A DNA stretch of 64,000 nucleotides from Phyto melanocephala (taxonomy: Eukaryota > Arthropoda > Insecta > Diptera > Rhinophoridae): positions 15,909,474-15,973,473 of the forward strand of contig OW799236.1 in the NCBI GenBank assembly GCA_941918925.1. Direction: 5' to 3'. The notes under the pieces are model-generated. The model saw nothing but the letters and a program-made list of their open reading frames with translations, was not told where the DNA came from and searched no databases. Positions 1-10,828 of the stretch are shown in pieces (the stretch's first letter is position 1; each line of letters starts with the position of its first letter). Made by a program: the position numbers and the translations under genes.

Positions 1-320
1 GCGTTGCTACGCCCCTTAATGAATCGAAATGCGTTCTGAATTTTAATTGAATATCAAGTGCAAAAACCTAAAAATTATAATTTTTTTATGGGCGTGGCAT
101 TGCCCAGTTTTCTAATCACGAAATTGTAAAGTCATAAGAGATCAATATGTGTGCAAAGTTTCAGTAGAATCGGACCAGTGCAAGTACCTCAAAATTATAA
201 TTGTTTTAATGGGCGTGACCCTGCCCACTTTTCTAATCATGAAATTATATAGTCATGACAGCTCAATATGTGTGTGCAAAGTTTCAGAAAAATCGGTTAA
301 GTGTAAGTAGCTGAGCATCA
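1..320. repeat. Dispersed repeat with ~120-bp internal units, copy 1 (left edge cut)
   Basis: The stretch opens with a block containing GCGTTGCTACGCCCCTTAA and then carries two units of about 120 bp, each holding ATGGGCGTG, TTTTCTAATCA and CTCAATATGTGTG (or a one-base variant). The same block and four such units recur in the same orientation at 31795-32390, which shows a dispersed family with variable unit number. No ORF is present. The family was not identified; a non-autonomous DNA element is possible. Confidence 0.75.
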
Positions 321-345
321 ATTAACATTAATAAAGTTCAATTTG

Positions 346-602
346 TAAGTTGGCTGCGGTTGCCCCCGGTGGAGTAGTCAGTAGTGTGCTGGTCTACTAG
401 TTTGGGGTTGCGGGTTCGATTCCTGCCAGAGACTTTGTACTGGTCTGCTTGTCTTTCTCTTTCTCTTATATTCGAACTATTTCTATTCTTATTCTACTCT
501 TCTCTCTATTAAGGCGTCACAATAGACCGTAATGGTCTCCGGGTGAGGAAGTGGGGGTAACTTTGCACCAGCCTTATCTACCTTCCTTCTTAAGTTGGCT
601 GC
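346..602 (+). mobile_element. tRNA-derived SINE, copy A, with 12-bp target-site duplication
   Basis: An internal Pol III promoter is visible: a B box GGTTCGATTCC at 413-423, with an A-box-like TAGTCAGTAGTG about 40 bp upstream. The body (358-590) ends in pyrimidine-rich sequence. It is flanked by perfect 12-bp direct repeats TAAGTTGGCTGC at 346-357 and 591-602, the hallmark of LINE-driven insertion. A second copy with the same B-box block and the following GAGACTTTG lies at 14845-15135. The source tRNA cannot be named from the sequence alone. Confidence 0.75.
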
Positions 603-1158
603 ACTAAGCCACTTTCATTTTCATTTACTCCTTACAGATTCAGGTACTCTTTCCAGAGGTTTAATTTACCACCATCATGATTTATACTATCATAGCTATT
701 ACTGATTTGTATAAATAGCCACGTTCAAAATAAACAATTTGTTTTTCGAAAAATTGCTATTGACTTTATTTTGCTCCATTAGCCATACAATCCTCGTAGA
801 AATGAAGGCATAAATGTTATCATGTATGCACATGTGTATGTATGTGTTTCTATGGCATGGAGTGCGAAAAGTTTTATTTGTTAAATATTAGTTTATATGA
901 GAGCAATTTAAAAAGTGTTTTTTGAAAGCAGAAGATGTAAGATTAAAACACAATCCAAGTGATTACTTTTTTTTCTTAAGTTTCGAAATTCAGTTAAAAA
1001 TATCTTAATTAAATTTTTACTTTGTTGAACTTTTCTGTTAAACTAATATTTTTGAATTTTTAATTAGGCTTGAGTTCATATTTAACATTCTTTATTTTTA
1101 CAAAGAATTTTTTAATTGTGATAAATGAAAGAATAAATCTTGAAAAATTATATTTTTA
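603..1158. other. AT-rich spacer, no gene seen
   Basis: No ORF, splice-like exon, tRNA fold or repeat boundary was recognised here. Confidence 0.5.
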
Positions 1159-1228
1159 CCGACACTAGCCGAGTGGAATGAATTTTAAAAAACAAGCTAC
1201 GATTTCGTCATCAGCACTCTCTGATCGG
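1159..1228 (-). ncRNA. Degenerate hammerhead-ribozyme-like fold, copy 1
   Basis: On the minus strand the order is CCGA, then GAGTG, then the hammerhead core CTGATGA (1214-1208), then a stem-II region, then ATTC, then CACTC (1175-1171), then TCGG. GAGTG pairs with CACTC and CCGA with TCGG, forming an interrupted stem I around the catalytic core. The second core box, normally GAAA, reads TAAA, so this copy is probably inactive. The 5' arm of stem II (GAAATC) is intact and matches the 3' arm kept by copy 2. It resembles the type I, short-stem-III hammerheads known from Penelope-like elements and retrozymes. Cleavage was not tested. Confidence 0.4.
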
Positions 1229-1887
1229 TGGTTACATGTTGGTTTAAAATATCATCTATTTAACTCCCGGGACTTAAGTTTATTGAATTCGGTAACTACT
1301 TTTAGTTTTTCCTTTTTCATATATTTTACCACAATGAGTTAGATTGAAATTTTTAGCCAAACAGCAACACTTTTACTTTTGTTTATTATTATTTTTCATT
1401 TTTATCACTAATTTTGTCCTGCTCTAGCCACCGGTTAGGTAGCGATAAGAACAGAAAATTGTTTTAATCATTTGTTTTATTTTCTGTGAGGTCAGTATAC
1501 AACGAAATGTTGATTGACGAACAGTGAATGAATAATTATTTGCAAAATTTAAAAATATTAGTTAAAAATATCTTTTAAAATAATGTTAAAATTTAAATAC
1601 AAAACTGTGATAGATTTTGAAGAGAAGAAAATAATATAAATTTAATTTTGTTCAGGGCGTATGATTAATATTAATTTGTGACCATATTAAGTTAAGCCAA
1701 TATAAATGAAATTCATTTTTATTCGAACTAAATTAATTTTTATTCGAACTTTTAATGTTTTAAAGACAATATTTTTTTTATTTATTTCCGGCTCGATTTA
1801 TTTTTTATTTTTGAATTTGAATTTTTTCTGATTAAATTTTTCTGTTTGTGGAATAATGGAATAATAAGCTGAAATAGTAAGTTTTTA
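1229..1887. other. AT-rich body between two hammerhead-like units
   Basis: The two hammerhead-like folds are about 730 bp apart in the same orientation, with recognisably similar flanks on both sides, so this may be the body of a tandem repeat unit. It also holds a copy of the short motif GGGCGTATGATTAATATT near 1655, seen again near 10949 (with two extra bases) and 12072 (one mismatch). No ORF is present. Confidence 0.4.
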
Positions 1888-1959
1888 TCCCAACACCAGC
1901 CGAGTGGAATGCATTTTCGAAATCAGCTACGGCGTCATCATCAGCACTCTTTGATGGGA
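1888..1959 (-). ncRNA. Hammerhead-ribozyme-like fold, copy 2
   Basis: Minus-strand order: TCCCA, GAGTG, CTGATGA (1944-1938), stem-II region ending GATTTC, GAAA (1918-1915), ATGCAT, TC, CACTC (1906-1902), TGGGA. Both core boxes are canonical. GAGTG/CACTC and TCCCA/TGGGA form stem I, and the predicted cleavage site is after the C at 1907. Compared with copy 1 the outer stem changes from CCGA/TCGG to CCCA/TGGG, a compensatory base-pair change. The weak points are stem II, whose 5' arm has decayed, and a very short stem III, which in known natural examples needs a dimer. A Tc1 element is inserted just beyond it. Confidence 0.5.
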
Positions 1960-1979
1960 ATGTTTTAAGGTTACATGTA

Positions 1980-3607
1980 CAGTGAGGTGCACAAATGAGT
2001 ACAAGTTTGTACTTTGAGCACTTTTTATGTCATAGAAATAAAAGTAACAAAGCAAATTCAAAAATTTTTTTTGTAGTTTATTTAGTATTAGGTACTTAAC
2101 AGAACAGTGTAAAATTGAAAACTTAAAGCATCAATTTCTAAGAAAAATATAAAGAAAACGAAAACAACTCCAATGTACTCAATTTTGCACCGTTGAAAAA
2201 TCTTGCGGAATACGAATATTTTTAATACTTAGTCCAAAGCCCTTTATTTTGTCAGACATCATTTACGCGATTTGGCATACTCTCTACCAATTTCTGTATA
2301 ATTTCTTTTGGAATATTCTTCCATTCATTTTGGATCCGCTGCCAAAGCTCGTCCAAAGTTGTAGGAACTGATTGGTACTGTCCCAACCGTCTCTTCACGA
2401 TTGACCACAAATTCTCACTCGAATTGAGGTCGGGACTTTGTGCTGGCCACAGCATTAATTGAAAATTTTGGTCGCCAAGCCAATCTTTCACGATTTTGGA
2501 CGTGTGTTTTGGATCACCATCCTGCTGAAAAATTACTTCTTCTGCAGGATAGGCGCTCTTATCTAAAAAATCGGGAAGATGAGTCTGCAAAATTCTCAAA
2601 TAATCTTCTTTCTTCATTATGTTATCAATTTTTTGTAGTGGTTCAAGGTCCCACCACGTAAAGCAACTCCATACCATTGCGTTTACTCACCCGTGCTTCA
2701 CAGTTTGCTTCACATGGCACCTTTGAATTTTTTCACCAGGTCGGCGCCAGCAATATTGTTTACCTTCGAGTTGGAAACGGTTGAATTTGGATTCGTCTGA
2801 CCAGATCACACGTTTCCAGTCGTCCACTTTCCAAGTTTTGTGCTCTTTGGCAAATTTTAACCGTGCCTTTACATTTTTTTCCGACAATACAGGTTTTTGT
2901 TTTTTCACTGCTGCAATATAACCAATGTCGCTAAGAGCTCTACATGCCGTCCACCGAATAACGTGCTTTCCGATTGATAACGAAGCATCTTTTGGCGTTA
3001 AAAATTTATCTCTTTTTATTTCTTTTATCATTAGACGGGCGTCCGCATTAGTTAGAAGTTTTTTACGACCTCTTACTTGAGACTTGGGAACAACGGAACA
3101 TCGTTTTTGTACCCTTATGACCACTGATTGACTCACTTTTAGTTCTTTTGCAATTTCCCGGGTAGAACAGACTCTTTCAGTCATAGCCCGAATGCTCTCC
3201 TCGGTGGATTTTTAAAGTTTCTTCATTATTTATTATTGTTACAAATTTATTTGATTTCAAATAAAATGATTTTTGTACAAAATTTTCACAATGTTTTTAC
3301 CACACGCGAATTAAATAATGTCAAACTTTGGCAAAAAGATTGAAAAATAACGGTACTTTTTCATTTCTTTTCCTCAAATTCTTCATAAAATGCAGATGTG
3401 CAAAATTGAGTACAAAAAAGTTATTTTGGTTTTTTTCGTTTTTTTCTTGGTGCTCGATGTATTTTGTTACAAATTTTATATATTTTTATTAAGTACCTAA
3501 TACTAAATAAACTAAAAAAAAAATTTTGAATTTGCTTTATTACTTTTATTTTTATGACATAAAAAGTGCTCATAGTACAAACATGTACTCATTTGTGCAC
3601 CTCACTG
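1980..3607 (-). mobile_element. Tc1-like DNA transposon, nearly intact
   Basis: Inverted repeats of about 119 bp begin CAGTGAGGTGCACAAATGAG (1980-2099 and 3489-3607) and differ at only a handful of positions. A TA dinucleotide flanks each side (1978-1979, 3608-3609), the standard Tc1/mariner target duplication. The 1.63 kb length and one central minus-strand transposase frame fit a full-length element. It has inserted into the repeat carrying the hammerhead-like folds, since similar flanking sequence surrounds the uninterrupted copy near 1260. Confidence 0.92.
2252..3184 (-). pseudogene. Tc1-family transposase interrupted by one in-frame UGA
   Basis: This would be a DDE transposase that cuts and pastes the surrounding element. 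The N-terminal half (3184-2687, 165 codons) has a paired-type helix-turn-helix region and the first catalytic Asp in VIWSDESKF. The C-terminal half (2677-2252) has the second Asp in FQQDGDPKHTS and the Glu in SPDLNSSENLW, with 34 residues between them (DD34E). The halves share one frame. They are split only by a TGA at 2689-2687, where the family usually has glycine, so GGA to TGA is the simplest change. A further in-frame ATG at 3226 is followed by TAA at 3214-3212, so either the start is at 3184 or there is a second nonsense change. The UGA lies inside GGGTGAGTAA, which resembles a splice donor; I regard this as chance. Confidence 0.85.
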
Positions 3608-3609
3608 TA

Positions 3610-4923
3610 AATATTAGCTATTTATCTCACAAGTTTTTTTTAATGAAATAGAAAACTTAAATCAAACATAGAATTTCTATTCATATTTACTGTTATAGTG
3701 AGTGAGAACGAAATTTACCGCAACTTAAGCATTTTTTTTGTGTTTTTGTTATTCTTCACCTTTTTTTTATTATTATCACTTCTTTTCATTTATAAATTTG
3801 TTTCTGCTTTTAACCATCAGTCTGATGGTAAAGAAAGCTTTTGTTGTTGTCACAACTTATTGGGTTTCTCATAATTTTGTCTGTCCAGTTATTCAAGCCA
3901 TTATATTCATACATAATTTGTTCAACAATATGAATAGAGCACTTGATCAACAATAGATTATAAACAACTCGAAATTTAGAACATTTCAGTTTTTGCAAAA
4001 TATCAACGAATAATCCCTAAATCTATTAAATGTAAAAATGTCACATTATGCCATCTCCTCTTTCATATTAAAAATCACTTTGTGACTATTTTCTTGATAT
4101 TTTAGTTACTATGCTTAAGTCAGAAAAGAGTATTTATTATCTTGAGTGAATACAAAAGTTCTTAAGCAAATGCATCTCCAGTTTTAATCTTAAAGGTTTT
4201 ATTTTGAGTTAAGCATTTAATTAAGTAGAAAATTATCAAGTTGTTTCATTTAAAATTCATTGTATTTTGAGTTGTTACTTTATTACACAGCCCGACAAAA
4301 GGTTTGAATTCAGCGCACGCAAATTAACTAGAATCAATTGATAAATTCAAAGAATCAAATTGAGTGTTGGCCTGTGTTATTTATAAAATTTGTATAAAAA
4401 TGATTTTAGGAGATTTTTAAATATGGTAGTAATTAAAAAGATATTTAATTGACAATTACTTTATTTAAAATTAAAGAAAAACAAGTTAAGTTTGTTTTTA
4501 AATGGAATTTACTTACAACGTACACCAAGGATTTTTTTTTGGGATTTTTAAAATTACATAAAATGTAATGAAAAATATTTTTTGATTTTAATTGAAAATT
4601 TTAGCATATCGAGTTAAAACACTTTTGTTTCTCAAATGCGATATGCATATATTTTAATGCTAATAATTTGAGTTTTTAGAAAATGTATTGCAATAGAAGC
4701 CAGTAAACACTTGGTGAAAACAAATAAATTCAGAGATAAAAAGAGCAGGTATAAGTTGGAACGTAATTAAAAACCTAGCATCATGTAGAAATGGTTTTAA
4801 ACGATTTTACAATTGATTTTTTTAAACATTTTCTTTATTGCCTGAAAAGTTTGAGATTTTATTTAAACTTTTTTTCCTCAAAATTCGTACTAGTCTTAAG
4901 TGATGAGTTATCGCATCAAAACA
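3610..4923. other. AT-rich spacer, no gene seen
   Basis: The first 50 bases continue the repeat split by the Tc1 insertion. The rest shows no coding potential and only very short, biased frames on opposite strands near 3740-4000. Confidence 0.5.
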
Positions 4924-6225
4924 GCCCAGCAAAATAACACATTACAAAATAATGAGTTGAAAGTACTAGAAAACAGTTCATCACTACTTACAATGTGGCA
5001 TCTGAACCCATTATTTTAACACGGCGATGTTATTGGAGGCAAGTATTTACCACGCTTTTAATAAAGAGAATCTTATAAGTACTTACCACGCTCGCTTATA
5101 ATAAAGGGAATGAAATAAGTACTTGCCGTTCTCGCTTACAAAGAGGGAGTCCTTTAAGTACTTACTATATTCGCTTATAAATAGGTACTTAAGTAAGTAT
5201 TTAATTTTATAGCAATTATATGATTTTAATAACCTAAATAACCCACTACTATTATGGACTTACAAAAGTCGTTCGGTTCTTCTAAGGACGAAAATTTGGT
5301 TAAATTATTCTGCGATACATTAATTTGAAATTTAAAAGTCAGTAAAAATCCATAAGTCACCACTTTTTTAATCAAATGCTAAGCGTGGTAAACTAAATGA
5401 GAATTATAAAAAGTTATAAATTTTAATGGCTTCTAGCAATTTTTTCAACAAGAAATTGTGTTGTGTGTGTATCTAAGCAAACGAGTGAAAAAAGAACCTA
5501 AGTATAACATTGTAAATCAAGACATTACTAAAACACTTCTTAGTAAGACAGACGATATATGATAGCCATTGAAAAGTGTGTTGTTTAGTAAGATCAAGTC
5601 AGTACCCAGTTTTTGCTGAGAGTTAGCTTAAATGAATTTTTTCTGATATTTTGTTAGTTTTTTTTTGCTCGAATAAAATATTTTAAAATTTTGAAATATG
5701 TAAGTTATTTTCTCAAAAAGCCACAAAATTTAAAAAAAAAAAAAAATTTCCTGAATTTGGTAAAATTCAAAAATAAATATCTTGCTAATCAGACGTATGA
5801 TTAATATGTGTTGGGAGTAAAAGTACTTATACTTACCCAACAAAAAAATATATGACAAAGAAGTGAATTTGCAGGGGTTCGACTGATGACGAAGTGATTA
5901 AATTTAGGTGAAAACACTAATGATTTTAACATTTGTGTGTCATTGGAGATGAATATATTAATGAACTGCACTCTATTTTAACAAGTGCACAGAACTCATG
6001 CATATTTGATGAGAAGCATCGGATGTTTCATGAGTTGAATTTGTTTGTTTACATAAATTCTTTAAGATATTTTGCATGATGTTGTATTCGTTTTTAAGCG
6101 CATCATTTATTAGAAATTATTTTGCAGTTAGAAAGTCATTTCGAATGAATGCTTCTACACAATTGATTTAGAAGTCTTGAAAATGTAATTCGGTTTGCAC
6201 TACTTCTAATTTTTTTGCTGGGTAG
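4924..6225. mobile_element. Candidate non-autonomous TIR element (CCCAGCAAAA ends)
   Basis: CCCAGCAAAA at the left is mirrored by TTTTTTGCTGGG at the right, about 1.3 kb apart, enclosing non-coding AT-rich DNA and a short tandem array. No clean target-site duplication was found, the matched ends are only about 10 bp, and no superfamily could be assigned, so this may be coincidence. Confidence 0.3.
5041..5190 (+). repeat. Four-copy degenerate tandem repeat, ~40-bp unit
   Basis: Units start at 5041, 5077, 5117 and 5156, each beginning AAGTAYTT; units 1-2 share ACCACGCT and units 2-4 share a TCGCTTA block. Unit lengths are about 36, 40, 39 and 35 bp. Function unknown; the array lies inside the candidate TIR element. 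Confidence 0.75.
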
Positions 6226-7410
6226 TTTAATAAACTGTATATTTTTAGAAATAATAGTTCTTTAGTTGATAAAATTGATAATTATACAAACAACTAACAA
6301 ATAAAATATTGTTTTGTATTTCAACCCACACATTGAAAATATTTGTTTTGCTTAAATCACTTTTAAGTCTGACTTTTTTGGTAAAAATGTTTTACCAAAT
6401 ACAAATCAAGAAATTTTTATTTTTTATTTGTTTGTTTGTTTAGTTAAATTGCCTACAAATAGTTTTGATTATATAAAGAGCAAAACTATTTTATATTTTA
6501 CAATATTAAAAAGTTAGATAATAAAAAAATTTAAATTGCTAATAAAACTTTACACAAAACTAAAGAGAAATCGTATTCACTACGAGAAGATTAAGTGTTA
6601 CATTTAAAAAATATATTTATACAAAGCAAATATGTATTGTTTTCCTTTCAAATCTAACAAATATTTAACCCTGTTAAATATTTGCCATTGGAGTCTGATT
6701 TTTTTTTAAATATAATTTTTATACATTTTCAAACACTGAAAACTTTTTACATTTAAAAGTATCCTTTGGTATAATTTTATTTGTTACTGCAGTTGTTAAG
6801 ATGTTTATTACATGATATTTTTGAAATAAATTTCAAATTTATTTTACGATAAGCAAGTCCATAAAAGAAACCAGTAAACCAACCAATCATTCATAGGCCA
6901 CCAATAAAACTTTGTACTACTGTAAGAAACATTTCATAATGTCTAAAACAAAAGATAAAGCACACACAAAAAAAGTTTAATAACTTTTTCATGTCAAATA
7001 AAATACCTAAAACAACAATGGCAATAAAATAAATAAAATAAAATAAAATAAAACTTTCTGTTTGTAATTTATTTTTAAATAAATGACATCACGTGCAACA
7101 AAATCAGAGAGATCTATTCAAATATATTTTCTGACATAAAATAAGGGTTTAAATGAATAAATTTTATAAACATAAACAGAAAGTATTAAAAAAAACTGTA
7201 AAAAAAATGTATTTTCTTAAAGAGAAAACAAATAAATTAGCTGCCAGTTTTAACATAATTTCATCCAACTTAAGATATTTTCTAATTCAATTCTCTATAG
7301 GGCCTAAGTTCTTAGCTTTTCGTATGATAATTTTTATTGAAATTTAAAGTGTTTCAAATGGATTACAAAAATAAAATATAATTCGTGAGAATTGTAAATT
7401 TCCTTTATCA
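6226..7410. other. AT-rich spacer with a short (AAAAT)n run
   Basis: No gene is visible. An AAAAT-type microsatellite occupies about 7023-7052. Confidence 0.5.
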
Positions 7411-8300
7411 GACATGGCGAAATACCTAAGCATTATTCTGGTCTCGAAATTTGCAAGAAAACTGAACATTCAACAGAGAGTAAAGAAGGCTGCGGTAGCC
7501 TCTTATATGTGTTGTAAGATGTTTGATACGAAATGTGGACTCAGCCCTAATTAAGTGGATGAATACGACTGTAGTAGGTTTATCTTTTGGTGGACTAAAA
7601 TGAGGCATAAATAAGTTGAAGACCAGTTACACATGGTCAAATGATCGCTATGCATGGGAATTTTAGGTGCATTACGAATGAGGCCTGCAGAGGCACTGAA
7701 CTACGTTGCACTTCGTCTCCATGGACTTCAATAGTACAATATATATGCAAGTAGTTTATTAAGACTCAATGCATCTGAATATATGAGATGAGGAATTCTG
7801 TTTGAGCTGGCTTCGTTCTTGAACTAATTCTGTGATTATGTCAACTCCTATATGAATTTTGAAAGGGCGTTCAAATTGTAATTCTCTTTCAGGAAGCTTC
7901 GATACAAAGATCTATAGGGACGGTCATAAGATAATCTGTGAGATTAGATCCAGGAATAAGGCTCCATTTTCGCCTTTCGGATGAATGAAGCATATTTCAG
8001 ACTAAAATATTTGCTGTGTGGTAGGCACGTAGAATACTAAATAACAAGATCACGGGAAAATTGATATTTATGTCGACAGTCAGGCGGCACTTTTGTCGCT
8101 TAGGTTATACACCACCACGTCTAAATTTGTCAACCAACAATGAAAAAGTTGCCAAGATTTGATCAGTTGAGTGATGTTAGTTTAGTTCGGGTCGCTGCAC
8201 ATAGGTGCCACTTTGGTAATGAGCAGGTGATCTAAGTGTAAGAGATTTGCAGGGAAATGTCTCATTTGGTGATTAAACTTTTTAACGTGCTTCTGAATGA
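7411..8300 (+). pseudogene. Decayed non-LTR retrotransposon, RT C-terminus plus RNase H
   Basis: Read with frameshifts, the plus strand resembles the end of an I/Jockey/R1-type Pol protein. Around 7450-7740 there is RKLNIQQRVKKAAVASYM and then a block like the 'GITGAMRTTPTAALE' region that follows the RT thumb. Near 8070-8110 IYVDSQAALLSL matches the RNase H 'DSQAAL' motif. Around 8190-8230 VAAHRCHFGNEQ matches the 'VPGHSGIEGNEKAD' motif. Many stops and shifts mean it is long dead. The exact clade cannot be set from these fragments. Confidence 0.6.
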
Positions 8301-8489
8301 CAGTTATCCACATCAACAAAATCTTATTTAGACTGAAAAAACTCTAGCAGATATCAAACTATTTCCTAGGATTGCCAAGTCTCTACTGTAATTATGATTG
8401 CAAAATAAATTCTGTCGTTAATTTGAGTTAGAAGTTGTAAGATAATAAAATCTGATTGTACTTTTAATTATTTTCACTGTACAATTCAA

Positions 8490-9330
8490 CTAAAATCAAT
8501 TCAAAACAATCAAATAGTATTAGAATGGAACTTGAACTGAACTAAAATTGAGCTAGAATTAACAAGTAGAACTGAACTTCACTAATACTGAAATAAATCT
8601 AAACTGAAGCTGAACCGAAATTAAGTCAGAACTGGAAATAAACCAGAACTAAGCTGGAACTCAACTAAAACTTAACTAAAACTGAACTGGAACTGAATTT
8701 AAACTTAAACTGAACTAGAAGTAGGACTGAACTAGAACTGAACTAGAACTGAACTAGAACTGAACTAGAACTGAACTAGAACTGAACTAGAACTGAACTA
8801 GAACTGAACTAGAACTGAACTAGAACTGAACCAGAACTGAATTAGAACTGAACTAGAACTGAACTAGAACTGAACTAGAACCGAACTAGAACTGAACTAG
8901 AACTGAAGTAGAACTGAACTAGAACTAAAGTAGAAACGAAATAGAACTGAACTAGAACTGAACTAGAACCGAACTAGAACTGAACTAGAACCGAACTTGA
9001 ACTGAACTAGAACTGAACTAGAACTGAACTAGAACCGAACTAGAACTGAACTAGAACTGAACTAGAACTGAACTGAACTAGAACTGAACTAGAACTGAAA
9101 TAGAACTGAATTAGAACTGAACAAGAACTGAACTAGAACTGAACCAGAATTGAACTAGAACTGAACTAGAACTGAACTAGAACTGAACTAGAACTGAACA
9201 AGAACTGAACTAGAACTGAACTAGAACTGAACTAGAACTGAACTAGAACTGAACTAGAACTGAACTACAACTGAACTACAACTGAACTAGAACTGAACTA
9301 AAACTACACTAGAGCTGAAATAGATCCAAA
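8490..9330 (+). repeat. GAACTGAACTA minisatellite array 1
   Basis: The core (about 8730-9300) is an 11-bp unit made of GAACT plus GAACTA in near-perfect tandem. Increasingly degenerate variants (GAACTAAAACT, GAACTGGAACT) form both edges, as expected when an array turns over in its centre. The same unit recurs at 25938-26320 and, inverted and degenerate, at 31500-31745. Confidence 0.95.
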
Positions 9331-10828
9331 CTGGAAATAATTTTTTAACTGACAGTGGCTCACGACACTATTAGCTTTGTTAGATTTTTTATGCATAACA
9401 TTCACGAAGCTTACTACAGGGAACTGAAAAATAAGCATAATGTATAACACAAACTGTCAACTGGGGCCTGGTCTTATCGGAAAAAGATTAGAATTAATAA
9501 ACTATAACTAACTGCAACTAAACCAAAACTGATATGGATTTTAGAAGAATAAAATTTAAATAATATTAGACTGCAATTATTTCAATGACTGATTTATTTA
9601 TGATTTTATTTAGTTTTTATTAAATTATAAGAGCAGTATTCATAAAAAAATATTTTATCTTTATTGAAGGCTTATTTGAAAAATTTTTCTACAACATCTG
9701 TCAAATAAGCCTTTGATAAACCTGAAATATTTTTTGTGAATACAGCAGTAAATTTTTTGCAATGCTCAAGTTTATTTTAGTATTAATTATCCTTCAAATT
9801 TTGTCCATTTAATTGTCTTTTATTTCATTTTATGTTTGAATGTATTTAAAATTAATAAATGTTCAATAGATTTCAAATAATTGATACCTTAATATATAAC
9901 TAGTGTCTGCAGAAATAAATTTGTTATTTGCTAATAGACATTTTGAAGTCTGTCAACCAGTCAAAAGACTTGAACAAATACATATGCATAAGATTATCAA
10001 TAAACTATAATTCAAATGCACAGCCTTATACAGCCTCATAAACTTAAATTCATATGTATACATAAGCAAAGACAAACACATGAATACTAATATTAAAGTC
10101 GTTCAAGTGAACAATTGTCCTCCTTCCTTTTTTGGTCTAGCCTACAAATACACACATACGCATACAAAAGTCCTCAACGCGGATGTGTTTGTTGGAAATT
10201 GTGACAAAATGTTTTGTTCATATAAAGCTTTGTAGATGGTATACAATTTGTAAATGTATGAGTGTATGATGGTAAATTAGTCAAATGTAAGGAAATGCAG
10301 AGCTCTTTTTTTTTGTTATTGTAGGGCTAGATAGATGCACAAATTTATCAGCAAGTGTGCCATGTGTTCATGTGCAATATAGTAGAAGTTTTGCAACGTT
10401 ATCATTTCCTTTTCAATGCTATTTTATGAGGGTCTTTTCTGGTGTTAAGCAACGAGGCGTCAAAACTGTGGCTGCACTCCAAACCAAAAACTTCGAAAGC
10501 AACAAAAAATCAAAAACGAAAGGGAAGCGTAAAACTAGTGGCATGCAGTATAACAGGCAAAAAAATTCTAATAGATGATATAGAAACTAACATACAGACA
10601 GTTATAGATATAAACGCAACAAACATATACCTATACATACATACACATAAAGTTCAGGAAACGTTTGACAACCATGACAGACAATAAAATATGTTCACAA
10701 ATACTTATGCACACAGTTACAGACACGAAAAGTTAGCAACAAAGTTTAAAAGAAACTTGAAATACATTAAATAAAAATGTGCCAAAATGTTGTAAGAAAA
10801 TTTATTTAATGGTTAAGAGTTTTTGTTT
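9331..10828. other. AT-rich spacer with one foldback element
   Basis: Apart from the foldback element at 9633-9746, only short low-complexity frames occur (10357-10687), rich in Lys and Asn with no recognisable domain. I do not call them genes. Confidence 0.45.
9633..9746. mobile_element. Foldback MITE, copy 1
   Basis: The sequence is one imperfect inverted repeat: GCAGTATTCATAAAA at the left mirrors TTTTGTGAATACAGC at the right, and the inner arms contain AAGGCTTATTTGA and its complement. A better-preserved relative lies at 42578-42727. Confidence 0.65.

Noticed and set aside
2440..2661. Plus-strand frame of 73 codons inside the Tc1 element
   Set aside because: It is the antisense of the transposase and has no independent support.
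7023..7052. AAAAT repeats considered as a CRISPR-like or regulatory array
   Set aside because: Plain microsatellite; no spacer structure, and the genome is eukaryotic.
10357..10687. Two overlapping Lys/Asn-rich frames
   Set aside because: Low-complexity composition and overlap in two frames suggest chance.
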